From Magicicada septendecula (Eukaryota; Arthropoda; Insecta; Hemiptera; Cicadidae): a stretch of 64,000 bases of DNA. Positions 49,481 through 59,682 of the stretch are shown here, piece after piece (within the stretch, counting starts at the first letter, position 1; each line of letters starts with the position of its first letter). The notes beneath the pieces were generated by a model. That model was not told the origin of the DNA. It was given only the letters and a program-made list of their open reading frames with translations, and did no database searches. The translations under genes were made by a program, and so were the position numbers. Where the stretch lies: positions 257,949,268 through 258,013,267 of the forward strand of contig CM068375.1 in NCBI GenBank assembly GCA_034769895.1. Direction: 5' to 3'.

Positions 49481-49562
49481 ATTTAAAATAAATGGGCACT
49501 GCTTCCTAATGCTCTCGACAGTCGTAACAAGTACTGAAATAAATTTTTCTGTTTGAAAGGCG
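49481..49562 (-). repeat. Inverted copy of the foldback-element core
   Basis: Contains GCTTCCTAATGCTCTCGACA and CTGTTTGAAAG, which match the complement of 47621-47690 at high identity. The 48-bp inverted arms are not seen here, so the core has an existence separate from the foldback arms. Confidence 0.7.
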
Positions 49563-50904
49563 ACAGTTTAGGTCTCATACGATTATGAGTAATCACACAC
49601 ACACAACGAAAGTATTAGAGACGTTATCAATGCCTTCCTCCTGAACAGACCTCAAAGGAAACATCATGACTGTCTGTCAGGTAGGTTGTGAAATGTCTTA
49701 TACAGCTTGCCAAATTGTACGCATTGTTGCAGCGGGGAGAGTGGGGAGTGAGTAACCTCGTCTTAGACCACTTGCGTCTAGTTGCACCACGACTGAGGCA
49801 GATGAGCAAACCAGTGAGATGTGAGGACCGAGTAACCAAACAGTTACCTTCGTTTAGTTACACGTTAGGTGAAGAGATAAAGTAGGCGGCAACTTCTTTT
49901 AGAGTTTAGGTGAATTAACAAGGCAAGATGACAATAATTGCTTTAATAGTGTGTGTTAATATATCAAATTTGTTTAACGTGCCAACTCAAGCTACAATTA
50001 ACAAATACAATAAGCCTTTGAGTTACACGTTAAAACGATTTATTTCACTCACAAAATGTTTGGCTCATATCAGTAACAATACTGAATTACTCGTAGTATG
50101 AATACGGTACAGTAGGTTACACTGTACAGGATAATCCACACATTTTACTGCAAAATCTGATTAAATTCACTTTCTCGATAGTCTGACAAGAACGTAACTG
50201 GTCGTCTAAAAACTGTGTATAGGGTAGGCCTGCTAAGTTTCTGTGTAGACTACGATAATTCAATAATAGCTTTCTTCTCGCTCATTCAGGTGTTAAATTT
50301 TGTTTTGTTCTGTTAATGCGCAAGTGATTTTGTTAATTTTTAATGCTGACTGTAGTTTACGTGCATATATTGATCTACTTTCCTTTAAACGTCTTTTCAT
50401 AATTAAACAAAGTTTGAATTAATTGCACAATTCTTAGTTAATACGTAAGTTGTTATCATAAATATCAAAGTACTTGCTCCTGTTTTTTTTTTTTTTGTAA
50501 TATCTGTGTCATTTTAAAAAGGTTTAAGTTTTTATTTTATTACTACTTTGCATCTACAGACTACATAAATTACTATATTTCTAATATTTGTAAGAGATGA
50601 TCGTGTTATCCTCTGACAACTTACTTTTACAGTACAGTACTGGAATTCAGGTTTCTGCGTTTTATTAGAGTAAAGTCGATTAACCTGAGTTATTCAACTT
50701 TGCCGCGAAACGTATTTCTTCCGTAACGAAAGCTTTTGGTGCATTTAGATTTGTTCAGAAAGTGGGATGTAAAAAATAAGAGTTGTTCAAATGTTAAATT
50801 TGTTATGTTTGATAATTTTTTTTAATTTGAGAAAATAGGGATCATTTTACTGGAAATAATTAATACATCAAATGATTAAAACATTCACGGACGGAGTCGA
50901 TTTC
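49563..50904. other. No recognisable feature
   Basis: Short opposing frames at 49627-49885 lie in a GC-balanced patch but lack motifs. The rest is AT-rich. Confidence 0.35.
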
Positions 50905-51081
50905 CATAAAATATCTTACTTCAGAGCTGTTGGGACGTGGTCGAGTCTTATGACTGCCGAACTTCGTCATTTGCTGGAGGAAGACCACTGAAGGTGGGTG
51001 GATACTGTGGAAGCAGTAGAAACGTTTGGTAACCACAAGAGTGGACTAAGGCCTACAGCCCGGATGTAAAATATTTTATGG
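50905..51081 (+). repeat. Short element with imperfect inverted ends and hammerhead-like core
   Basis: The left end CCATAAAATATCTTAC and the complement of the right end CCATAAAATATTTTAC are inverted repeats that continue imperfectly for about 25 bp. The interior holds the hammerhead-like motif listed separately. Could be a Penelope terminal repeat derivative or a small non-autonomous ribozyme-bearing element. Confidence 0.5.
50984..51030 (+). ncRNA. Degenerate hammerhead-like motif
   Basis: ACCA-CTGAAGG (50984-50994), a TACTG...CAGTA stem-loop, then GAAAC (51019-51023), GTT and TGGT. Stem I ACCA/TGGT and stem II TACTG/CAGTA pair perfectly. The core has one change (CTGAAGG for CTGAAGA) and 8 extra bases before stem II, so activity is doubtful. 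Confidence 0.45.
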
Positions 51082-51391
51082 GCAACTGATATAGGTATGA
51101 CACTGGTTACAAGTATTATTATGCTGGTTTATTTGTTTCTTCTAAATGTGTTTAGGGAAAAACAAATTTTATGTCGTAAGCGAAATGTGCAGAAAAATGG
51201 AATAGCACATCTGTAGCGTAAGTAAGGATATATGGGGACCCGCGAGGACCCGTCTATCAACGTCCAATATGTCATGTGAATTTTTATTATTCATTAGATC
51301 CTTAATTTTGTAGTGACCGTCAGTCAATGAATTTTTCGGTGAAGGGTTTGTGAGGATCGGCCAAAAATATAACACAAATTTTAACTTATTT

Positions 51392-51432
51392 GTGTCGACG
51401 TTTCGACAATGTTTATTGTCATCATCAGGACA
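51392..51432 (-). ncRNA. Hammerhead-like motif, left arm
   Basis: Minus strand TGTC-CTGATGA (51422-51428) then GACAAT-AAAC-ATTGTC as a perfect 6-bp stem II, GAAAC (51400-51404), GTC and GACA pairing with TGTC as stem I. Both core segments are canonical. Stem III is essentially absent, so monomer activity is uncertain. Confidence 0.65.
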
Positions 51433-51500
51433 ATTGTTGCTGACGCCCAACACACAATACAACACAAAACAAGAGTTGTGTATTGGGCGTCAGCAACAAT

Positions 51501-51540
51501 TGTCCTGATGATGACAATAAACAATGTCGAAACGTCGACA
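51501..51540 (+). ncRNA. Hammerhead-like motif, right arm
   Basis: TGTC-CTGATGA (51505-51511), GACA...TGTC stem II (shortened to 4 bp by a loop change relative to the left arm), GAAAC (51529-51533), GTC, then GACA pairing with TGTC. Core canonical. Confidence 0.6.
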
Positions 51541-51602
51541 CAAATAAGTTAAAATTTGTGTTATATTTTTGACCGATCCTCACAAACCCTTCACCGAAAA
51601 AT

Positions 51603-52059
51603 GTATTATTAATCTGTAACTCGTTTTATTCATGGTATTAATCTGTTTTATTTATTGACAGATGTGTTTTATTGATGGTATAAACACACCCATTGCAGCT
51701 AATTTAATAAGGCAATTTAAAAAATTAGTCATTACTAATCTGTAGTTGAACCGTCATCATCATTTTGGCGCTATAGCCAGTTGAGAGCCAATGCCTTGTC
51801 GGCTACTTGTTTCTGCCATTCGTCTCTCGAAGCTATCAGACGCCTCCAGCTAACAAAGCCTCGGGCTTCGTAATGTTTTTTATCGTAATGATAGAAAAAC
51901 AACTGATTTTTTCGTTCTTATGAAACATTTGCAAAATCACCTCACAAACTTTCTCTCTTTACAAAATATATTAACAAAAATTAAATGTGAAGAAAAGAAA
52001 ATGTAAATAAATAATTAATTCAAACACTTTTTGCTACAGTCTCTTTCTTGATGTATATA
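51603..52059. other. AT-rich spacer with half of a direct repeat
   Basis: 51956-52000 (ACAAAATATATTAACAAAA and on) recurs in the same direction at about 52624-52670, flanking the Penelope remnant. Otherwise nothing recognisable. Confidence 0.4.
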
Positions 52060-52111
52060 ATATATTTAAAATTTATATTTACTTTACCTCAAGATGTTAT
52101 TTTTCCCCTTA

Positions 52112-52160
52112 TTTGGAACATGTTCCGGGATCCTTAGTGATCCCATCATCAGACTTTGTA
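52112..52160 (-). ncRNA. Hammerhead-like motif of the Penelope remnant
   Basis: Minus strand CTGATGA (52146-52152), perfect GGGATC...GATCCC stem II, then GGAAC (core GAAAC with one change, 52122-52126) within the palindrome GGAACATGTTCC. The core change suggests loss of function. Confidence 0.55.
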
Positions 52161-52177
52161 ATTTTGAATCTTGTGGA

Positions 52178-52490
52178 TTACCTATGTGCTGGTCGGCTGT
52201 TGTTATGGCTTCCCATTGGGTTTTGGTTTTTTAAATTGTTATTATTGTGTGTGATTGTGGTGTATATATTAGTATTTTGTGTATTTCCGATGTTGTGTGC
52301 TTTGAAAATTGTATCATGTTTTGTATTGATTTGTATTTGTTCAGGTATTAGTTTGTTTTGTGTTTTTATATTTGTAAATTTTCCCAAATGTTCATCATGG
52401 TGCCTTTGTGTGGTATGTGTTTTATTAGTGTCATGCTGGTTATGTCTAGGAATTCATGTACAGTGTTTATTGCATATGTTGCCAAATTAT
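52178..52490 (-). pseudogene. Penelope-type endonuclease C-terminus, frameshifted
   Basis: Minus-strand frames give WENLQI with a stop, then KLIPEQIQINTKHDTIF in the next frame. This fits the region after the GIY-YIG core in Penelope-like proteins, where a LN(D)Q-like motif precedes a HxxxF segment. At least one frameshift and several stops. The plus-strand 148-codon frame over it is a shadow. Confidence 0.5.
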
Positions 52491-53754
52491 AAATCTAATT
52501 CCCGAATACCAGAAATGTATAAATCTAATTTCCCAAATAAGAAAAAAATAACATCTTGAGGTAAAGTTAATATAAATTTTAAATATACAATAAATAATTA
52601 CATTCATATATGCTACTTTCTGCCTTTACAAAAGATATTAACAAAAATTAAATGTGAACAAATAAAAATATAAATAAATAAGTACATTCATATATGCTAA
52701 GTTTCTTCTTGTATATGTATTTTTTATATTATTATTAATAATAACAAAAGTTTTGTACAAGAATATACTTTTATTTTTTTGTAAATTTTAATGTTTTAAT
52801 AGTTTTCAACTATCAGATTTACAAATTTGAAACCGAATCAGATTTACCGAATTTCAGTTTTAGAGTTTTATTTTAACTTTGTTAGCAATATTTCGATTCT
52901 ATGAAAACAATGCTATTTTTATTTCTAGATGAATACAACTGTTATAATATATGATTTTTGTGGCAAAGAATTCAGTAGGAAGAGTTACTGTAAACAGCAC
53001 TTTAAAAACGTTCACAGAAAAAAATGCTGAAGGTGAGATAATTGAAGAAGCAACATTTAAAACTAATAAATTTACGTGCTTTATGTGCATTACAGCATGA
53101 AAAAAAGTAATTTACAAGGATACATAAATGCATTTCGTTCATCAGAGGCAACAAAAACTTATAACTATGTATGCGCACTTTTAAAAATATTCACCACAGT
53201 AATTTAAAACGTCACATTTTAAAACCATGTAAAGAACCCTCAGCACAAATGTTTGAGTGTAGTATGTGCAGTGCTAAATATAAACATAAATATGGCCTTA
53301 GATATCATGAAAGGAAATATCATCAATTTGAGAAACTCTATTTTGTGATTGAGAGAAAATGCCCTATTTATAAATTTACAATGCGCGGACAGAATAAAGA
53401 AAACGTTTAAAAATATTTTTAAAATCCACATGCTGTTTGTAATGTAGCTGGAACGACTTAACTTTGATTCTGTAAAAGAATTCAATGCGTGGAAACAAGT
53501 TATTGAGGAAAAATAAGAGTTTTTTAAGAAAGACTCGTCATCAAATGTGTCTATACCATAGGTACCGTTTCTACAAAAAACGAGTCTTAACAAATGCTAC
53601 ATGGAAAATCGTGGGCTCTTGTAAAATCAACGCTTTTGCCTGGCAATTTATCAAAGTTAAAAAGCTCAAAAATGACACTGTAAATGTATTATACGTACCT
53701 TTCTACACATGTTGGTCAAAAAAATGAATAGCAGCATATTCATTTAACAAAGGA

Positions 53755-53760
53755 AGAGAG

Positions 53761-53806
<46 letters not shown>
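53755..53806. repeat. (GA)n microsatellite inside the MULE remnant
   Basis: About 24 GA repeats in the linker between the FLYWCH-like and catalytic portions. Confidence 0.95.
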
Positions 53807-53808
<2 letters not shown>

Positions 53809-54699
53809 CATGCAACGCAGTTAGCAAGTAAGACACGTAACGAGGAAATTTTAAAAGGCGCCTGGTGTTCTATATCAAACTGTGATCTCCAAAGAATTCA
53901 TATGATAAACAAGAAATATATTATAAATATTGGAAAACGCTTCCACCTGAATGTCGAAGCAGTAAAACATCCATCTGATCCAGTAAGCATCGAAGGTAGG
54001 GTACGAGATCTCAAGACGTCAGTAGATACTGCCTTGCCTTGCTAGTTTATAAGCCTCAAGGTGTAATTACTTTAAGATTTCTAAGCTAAAAGAAGACGAT
54101 TTTCGTTAACATTTTGTATGACTAAAGCTCAAAAGAATATTTTTTATAAATATAGTAATGCTTCTTCATATATTGATGGAACGCATTGACGGCCTGACCG
54201 CAGTTATATACACTTCGAACAATGGATAAAATCAGAGAGGAATTTCCTGTTGCTTTCATGATTACAAACAGAGGGGATCAACCATTCTAAGATTTTTTTT
54301 TATCAAATAAAAACTTCATTCGGATGTATTAAAACTCATACATTTATGCCTGATATGGAAGATGCATTCTCTTCTGCATGGTGGAAAACTATGGGGCCTT
54401 CAAACAAGCGTATTTATTGTACGTGGCATGTTCTAAAGGTATTGAGGACCAATGTAAATAGCAAAATCAAAACAAACGAAATACGCGGCAAGGTTTATAA
54501 AATGTTACAGACACTGTTGTATGAATTAGAACTAAACGCTATAAAATAATGTTCCATCAAATCTTTAAAATATTGTCAAATAATAAAGAATCATTCGTTT
54601 TAAGAGTATATGAAAAAACATTACAAAAATAACGAACAACAAAGATTCTGGGCCAACTGTTTACGAATCAATTTAGACATAAATATTAATATATTAATA

Positions 54700-54707
54700 G
54701 CCAATTT
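54700..54707. other. Merlin target-site duplication, left
   Basis: GCCAATTT, repeated exactly at 56851-56858. Eight bp is the hallmark of Merlin. Confidence 0.9.
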
Positions 54708-56850
54708 GGGTTGTCGGTACTGAACGGGGCCGTAGTCGTCCGCTTACACGCTCGTACCCTTCACTTCAAAAAAGGTTATTTTTATGGCCACTAAAAAGGT
54801 GTATCTATTGTTAAGAGGGTTTTACAGTAGACCTACTGCGGCGGCCCCGTCCAGCGGATTGAGTGGCATTTTCCGTTGCATGTAACTTTAGTTGGCTCAA
54901 CTCATTTATTTTATTAACATTATGTCATATATTAATGATAAAATTTTCGTTATATAATAATAATAAGTATTATTATTTTATTGTTAATACTCATTATTAT
55001 TACTGTTATTAATGATAATGGTGATTATTATTTATTTATAGGCCTAATTTAGAACTAAAATATTTCTGCCATTTTTTTGATAAGAGAAATCTAATTTTGT
55101 TCACATAACATTATTACACAGACTGCGACATCTTTCAAAGGACCGGGATCCTTCCTACCCGTCGCCTCATGTCTTTTTTTAATTTTTGACCAGTGGCTCT
55201 TGATGTTCTGTGTATGAATGTTCATGTCACTGCAGGATACAGAGTTCAGCGACTGCTAACTCGCAAATGAGTACAATCTTTACTTTGTAGAGAATTGTAG
55301 CTCCTCCACAAGTTCGTAATTATAGTAAACTCGAAAACTTGGGTTCCAGCGAAAAAACATCCGAGCTGGGTAGAGACATCGTAGATGAGATTCTTGCTAT
55401 CTGTTAAAAGCTGCGAGAAGATCGCAGCATCCCGTTTATTTACATCTTTCAGGAAGAATTTTTTACTCCTTCTGTCTATCTCTCCGATTACAAACCGAAT
55501 TACACACCAGTCGATCCCCGTTAAACTTTCTCTTGCGGAACGCACTTTCGTTATTACCACTGTGTGACCAACACCAATAATTTTTGTACTGTTCTGTGAC
55601 AAAAATATAGTTAATATTTTCCGAAGCCGGAAATTAATTTTCTTATCCTTTTCGTATTTAATTCGGTTTCTTTTGTAATTATAGAAATCGGGTATTAAAA
55701 ATCCACGCAAGCAAAACGCACTACACGGGTTCTGTTGGATTCCGCCCTATGCCAAGAAACGTATTGTCTCGCTCGCAGATTCTTTTTGATCTACATTGGT
55801 TTGTCCCGCATCTGTATATCACATTTTTATTAAAACCTTTGTTGAGATACATTTTACCCCACACTTCAAACATTCAATCCTGTTGCGTGTAATGTTTCAG
55901 TCTGTCATACATTTCCTTATTCCGTTGTTCCTCACGTAATATCTCAAAGAATTAATACTTTTAAAATACAACACAGAAAATAATATAAACTCTTGAAACT
56001 TGGAATGTGATTATGACTTTAAATATAAAAATAGCTGCTCGTGATTGTTATAGTATCTCACGTGTTGTACTTATGAGCAAAAATAGTAATGCTGGGTGTA
56101 GTGGGGAAGGGGAGGCTGGAATCCCACTTATTCTACCAACGTGGCCAGTCTGGCGGACGGTTACCGCCCCATCCAGTACCGAAACCCTTATACTTTATGT
56201 CTATAGTTATGCATAATCCCTACTTTAACACACGGAGCTAACTCAGGAATATTGTGATTAATTCAGTTAAATGATTATTTAACTTGGCTGACACTGGTAA
56301 TAGCATTGGCGGAAGGAATTGACCCCCCTGATTCGCCGATTCGCCCCCGTAGTTATGCCAGTGCGTCAGAATAATACTGAGTAACCAGCAGCATATAATG
56401 GATAATCTGAGCACTTGGAATACTGTAAACCTAGACAGTCATAAACGTATATGCATTTTGGAATAAAATAACTGAATATTCTCTAAAAATGAAATAGTGA
56501 ATTCTTTGGTGTTAACAAAATTAAATTTCTCTTATCAAAAAAATGAAATAATTATTTTGTGTTAAATTAGGCCTATGAATCATCATTATTATTATTATCA
56601 CTATTACTATTATAAAACTATTAATATATACATTAATATATTACATAATATTATATATAATCGTGCGCTATTAATATTATATAATAATAAAATAAATGTT
56701 TTTGAACAAACTAAAGTTATATGCAACGGAAAATGCCACTCAATCCGCTGGACGGGGCCGCCGCAGTAGTTCTACTGTAAAACCCTCTTAACAATAGATG
56801 CACCTTTTTAGTGGCCATAAAAACAACCTTTCTTGAAGTACCGACAACCC
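54708..56850 (-). mobile_element. Merlin DNA transposon, complete ends
   Basis: 2,143 bp with long imperfect terminal inverted repeats (54708-55101 and about 56516-56850) that start GGGTTGTCGGTAC at both ends, and an 8-bp duplication. It carries an ISXO2/IS1016-type transposase on the minus strand. Inserted within a MULE reading frame: the MULE frame reads through one copy of GCCAATTT into FNRVLKYCYLK on the far side. A 390-bp TIR is long for the family. The 55820-56515 interior is non-coding and includes a GC-richer patch (56090-56180). Confidence 0.88.
55100..55815 (-). pseudogene. Merlin transposase (ISXO2-like), catalytic triad lost
   Basis: 154 codons are open at 55246-55710 and recognisable sequence extends beyond on both sides. 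Family blocks seen: RFVIGEIDRRSKKFF followed by KRDAA, then TIITNLWRSYNSL, then in a shifted frame NIHTQNIKSHWSKIKKRHE. In functional relatives these carry the DDE residues. Here the first motif reads GVGHT where D-E is expected, the second has Asn instead of Asp (TNLW) and the third has Lys instead of Glu (NIKSHW). The N-terminal Cys-rich part can be traced to about 55815 in another frame. Enzymatically dead on several counts. Confidence 0.8.
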
Positions 56851-57000
56851 GCCAATTTTAACAGAGTATTGAAGTATTGTTATCTTAAGACAAAACGTGT
56901 CAGACTATTATGCAAAATTATGTGGCAGAAATATCTTATCTTAATTTATCTTAATTAGTTCTAAAACCACTTCAAATGTGTGTTTTCCAAATTATTCTTT
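56851..57000 (+). pseudogene. MULE transposase, 3' part after Merlin
   Basis: Begins with the second GCCAATTT and reads FNRVLKYCYLKTKRV in the frame that ends at 54707. This FhRxLKYxYL block follows the catalytic domain in MULE transposases. It becomes unrecognisable by about 57000. Confidence 0.6.
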
Positions 57001-57162
57001 TTACAGTAATTTAAAAATAAATATATTAACTTCTCGTAAAACCTGATAATTTTATATTGTTGAAATTGCCATCTACCGAGCTATTAGACCGTGATCTACT
57101 GCTTTTAAAATACAACACAGAAAATAATAAAAACTCTTGAAACTTTGAATGTGATTATGAAC

Positions 57163-58023
57163 TTTTTTTAATGCAGTTTTACAATCTACTCATTTCACAG
57201 AGTAATAAGTAAAAGTGATGTACAAGTCGTCACTTGAGGTGGGAACCATCCAGTGATGATTATCACGTTCACCGGGTCAGGTCATCTGGCCACTGTCTCT
57301 TCAACCTTCTTACATCCAGTGATAGATTGAGGAGCTCGTTGATTAGGTTATTGCTGTGTCCTATGTTGCGGTTCCTGTACTTAGCGGGGTGCATCTTGAT
57401 GACATCAGAAATGTATGGAATGTTAAGGTCTTTGTGAAGAGTATAATTAGAGATGAACCAGGGAGCATTCGTTATGCAGCGCAAGATTTTTGACTGAACT
57501 GTCTCCAGAATCGTTGTGTTAGAAGGTTTAGAGCAGCCCCACAATTCTATACCGTAAGTCCAGATTGGTCTGAGCACAGCTTTATATATGATGACTTTGT
57601 TTGTGAGAGATAGTTGAGATTTTCTACCTATCAGCCAGTACATTTGCCTAGCTTTTAAGGTGAGTTGTTGTTTCTTAGCCTGAATGTGGGCTTTCCATGT
57701 TAATTTGTCGTCCAAATGCAGCCCGAGGAATTTAACTTTGATTTTATAGGTATGGGGGCATCGTTTATGGTAACTTGTGGACAAGAGCTACGTTTCATGG
57801 TGAAGGTTATTTGAGTGGATTTTGCAGAATTAACTCGAATCCACCACCGCTGGAACCAATCTTGCAGGAGGTAAAGATGGCTTTGCAGTTTCTTAGAGGC
57901 TCGTTCGGGGTTGGAATCTACTGCGAGGATAGCGGTATCATCAGCGAAGGTGGCGATGGTAGTGTAGTCTGTCATAGATAGGTCAGCAGTAAATATAAGA
58001 TATAAGTACGGCCCCAGAACGCT
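57163..58023 (-). mobile_element. Jockey-clade non-LTR fragment nested in Merlin copy 2
   Basis: A plus-strand T-run at 57157-57164 marks the 3' poly-A of a minus-strand element. The fragment starts abruptly at SVLGPYLYL of the RT and extends through the RT C-terminus and a short 3' UTR. Insertion replaced about 50 bp of Merlin sequence, so it was accompanied by a small target deletion or later loss. Confidence 0.85.
57269..58023 (-). pseudogene. Jockey-type reverse transcriptase, 3' half, one frameshift
   Basis: First frame (57700-58023): SVLGPYLYLIFTADL, then TIATFADDTAIL with the catalytic FADD, and RVNSAKSTQITF. Second frame (57269-57784): KFLGLHLDDKLTWKAHI, then a PIWTYGIELWGCSKPSN block and APWFISNYTLHKDL. 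These are consecutive blocks of Jockey-clade RT. One indel near 57715-57760 splits the frame. The 5' two-thirds of the ORF, including the first catalytic Asp block and the endonuclease, is missing through 5' truncation. Confidence 0.88.
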
Positions 58024-58962
58024 GAGCAAAAATAGTAATGCTGAATGTAGGAGTAGTGGGGAAGGGGAGGGTGGAATGCCACTTATTCCACCAACGTGGC
58101 CCGTCTGGCGGACGGTTACCGCCCCATCCAGTACCGAAACCCTTATACTTTATTTCTATAGTTATGCATAATCCCTACTTTAACACACGGAGCTAACTCA
58201 GGAATATTGTGATTAATTCATTTAAGTGATTATTTAACTTGGCTGACACTGGAAAAAGCATTGGAGGAAGGAATTGACCTCCCTGATTCGCCCCCGTAGT
58301 TATGCCACTGCGTCAGAATAATACTGAGTAACCAGCAGCATATAATGGATAATCTGAGCACTTGGAATACTGTAAACCTAGACAGTCATAAACGTATATG
58401 CATTTTGGAATAAAATAACTGAATATTCTATAAAAATAAAATAGTGAATTCTTTGGTGTTAACAAAAATAAATTTCTCTTATCAAAAAAATGGAATCATT
58501 ATTTTGTGTTAAATTAGGCCTATGAATAATTAATCATGATCATCATTATTATTATTACTATTATAAAACTGTATTAATATTTACATTAATATATTACATA
58601 ATGTTATATATAATCGTGCGCTATTAATATTATATAATAATAAAATAAATGTTTTTGAACGAACTAAAGTTATATGCAACGAAAAATGCCACTCAATCCG
58701 CTGGACGGGGCCACTGCAGTAAGTCTACTGTAAAACCCTCTTAACAATAGACGCACCTTTTTAGTGGCCATAAAAATAACCTTTCTTGAAGTGAAGTGTA
58801 CGAGCATGTAAGCGGACGATTACGGCCCCGTTCAATACCGACAAACCCGTTTTACCTTATAGCCTGAACCGGTTTTCGCTTTTAAAAAGCTTCTTCAAAG
58901 GCTGGGAGCACTGTCCGTCTTGTTGTTGGCGACGGTATCGACTTTTGAAAGATCGATATTGC

Positions 58963-59012
58963 TTGTGTGTGTGTGCGTGTGTGTGTGTGCGCGTGCGTGC
59001 GTGCGTGCGTGC

Positions 59013-59048
<36 letters not shown>
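58963..59048. repeat. (GT)n/(GCGT)n compound microsatellite
   Basis: GTGTGT runs interleaved with GCGTGCGT, about 86 bp. Confidence 0.95.
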
Positions 59049-59052
<4 letters not shown>

Positions 59053-59145
59053 TGTGATATGTTCGAATAATGCGTGTGATTTTAATTGTCTGCTCGTTAA
59101 GATATCGTTTTTATGTTTTCGTGTGTTTGTATGTTTCCATTTGTT

Positions 59146-59430
59146 CTAGATTGTCTGTACGTGTAGAATGTCCATGTTATAGTCATTGTTTTTGTATGTG
59201 TGGTTTGCTTTAATGAGGTGGTTTGCAAAAGTAGATTCGGTAGTGGAGTATAATGCCTTTGTGTGTTCAATGTATCTCTGTTTGAAGCAACGTCCTGTCT
59301 GGCCTATTTAGAATTTGTTGCAATCTAAGCAATTTAATTTGTAAACACCAGGTAGATCGAATTTGTTTTGTGCTTTGTGTGTGTTTTGATATTGTGTGTT
59401 CTGTTTTGTTAGTAGTTTTGTATGCAATTC
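59146..59430 (-). pseudogene. Penelope-type GIY-YIG endonuclease fragment
   Basis: Minus strand gives GVYKLNCLDCNKF, a stop (TAA at 59308-59310 where Tyr of the YIG motif belongs), IGQTGRCFKQRYIEHTKAL and FANHLIKANHTY. This is the GIY-YIG nuclease core of Penelope-like elements: GVY for GIY, CxxC zinc-like pair, [Y]IGQTGR, and the EH and H motifs. A preceding RIAYKTTN segment in another frame corresponds to the RT-endonuclease linker. The nonsense codon and frameshift make it a pseudogene. Confidence 0.85.
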
Positions 59431-59682
59431 TGTATCCTGCCTTTGACTGATTTACTTGAAATTTATTTTATTGATTTATTTATTCGTTTGAAACGACTCT
59501 TTCAAACACTATTAACTGTGGGGTCATATCCAATCGCACTCGGTGGGGCCACATCACACTGGGTTGCTCATCTGCCTCGGACGTCGCGCTAGTCGTGCGT
59601 AATCTGTTGTACACTAGTCGTCTTTGTAATCTGTCAGGAGTTGGTTCCGAATTACCGTTGCGTTATATTTTATAAATTTTCA
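59431..59682. other. Short GC-balanced spacer
   Basis: Includes 59520-59640, probably the 5' non-coding end of the following transposon. A terminal repeat was not identified. Confidence 0.35.

Larger units (their letters stand above)
51331..51602. repeat. 127-bp-arm inverted repeat carrying two hammerhead-like motifs
   Basis: Arms 51331-51457 and 51476-51602 are near-perfect complements around an 18-bp spacer. Each arm contains CTGATGA, a GACA...TGTC stem and GAAACGTC. This resembles two Penelope-type terminal repeats joined head to head. No Penelope coding sequence lies between them. Confidence 0.85.
52060..52592 (-). mobile_element. Penelope-like remnant with inverted ends
   Basis: A ~60-bp segment (TATATTTAAAATTTATATT to ACCTCAAGATGTTAT) at 52060-52122 is repeated inverted at 52528-52592. 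Between the ends are a decayed endonuclease C-terminus on the minus strand and a hammerhead-like motif just downstream of it. The order endonuclease, hammerhead, terminal repeat is that of Penelope-like elements. Confidence 0.65.
52929..54707 (+). pseudogene. Zinc-finger MULE-type transposase, 5' part
   Basis: A decayed transposase read across three frames. At 52950-53330 there are C2H2-like fingers (CGKEFSRKSYCKQHFKNVH, then FECSMCSAKYKHKYGLRYH). At 53450-53760 a WKQVIEE segment and a Tyr/Cys/His-rich FLYWCH/FAR1-like part. At 54200-54700 the catalytic region: MITNRGDQPF, IKTSFGCIKTHTFMPDMEDA and RIYCTWHVLK, the D...H...W pattern of MULE transposases. Many stops, one (GA)n expansion at 53755-53806, and a Merlin insertion at 54708. 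Resembles the C2H2-bearing MULE/Phantom type of insects. The host gene would be non-functional. Confidence 0.65.
57102..58848 (-). mobile_element. Second Merlin copy, truncated, split by a Jockey fragment
   Basis: 57102-57162 matches about 55958-56018 and 58024-58848 matches about 56070-56850 of the first copy, including the right TIR ending ACAAACCC at 58848. The left TIR and transposase are absent. The right flank GTTTTACC does not match GCCAATTT, so this is a separate insertion or a rearranged duplicate. Confidence 0.8.

Noticed and set aside
52113..52559. 148-codon hydrophobic plus-strand ORF resembling a membrane protein
   Set aside because: It is the complement of an A-rich Penelope endonuclease remnant; hydrophobicity follows from T-rich codons.
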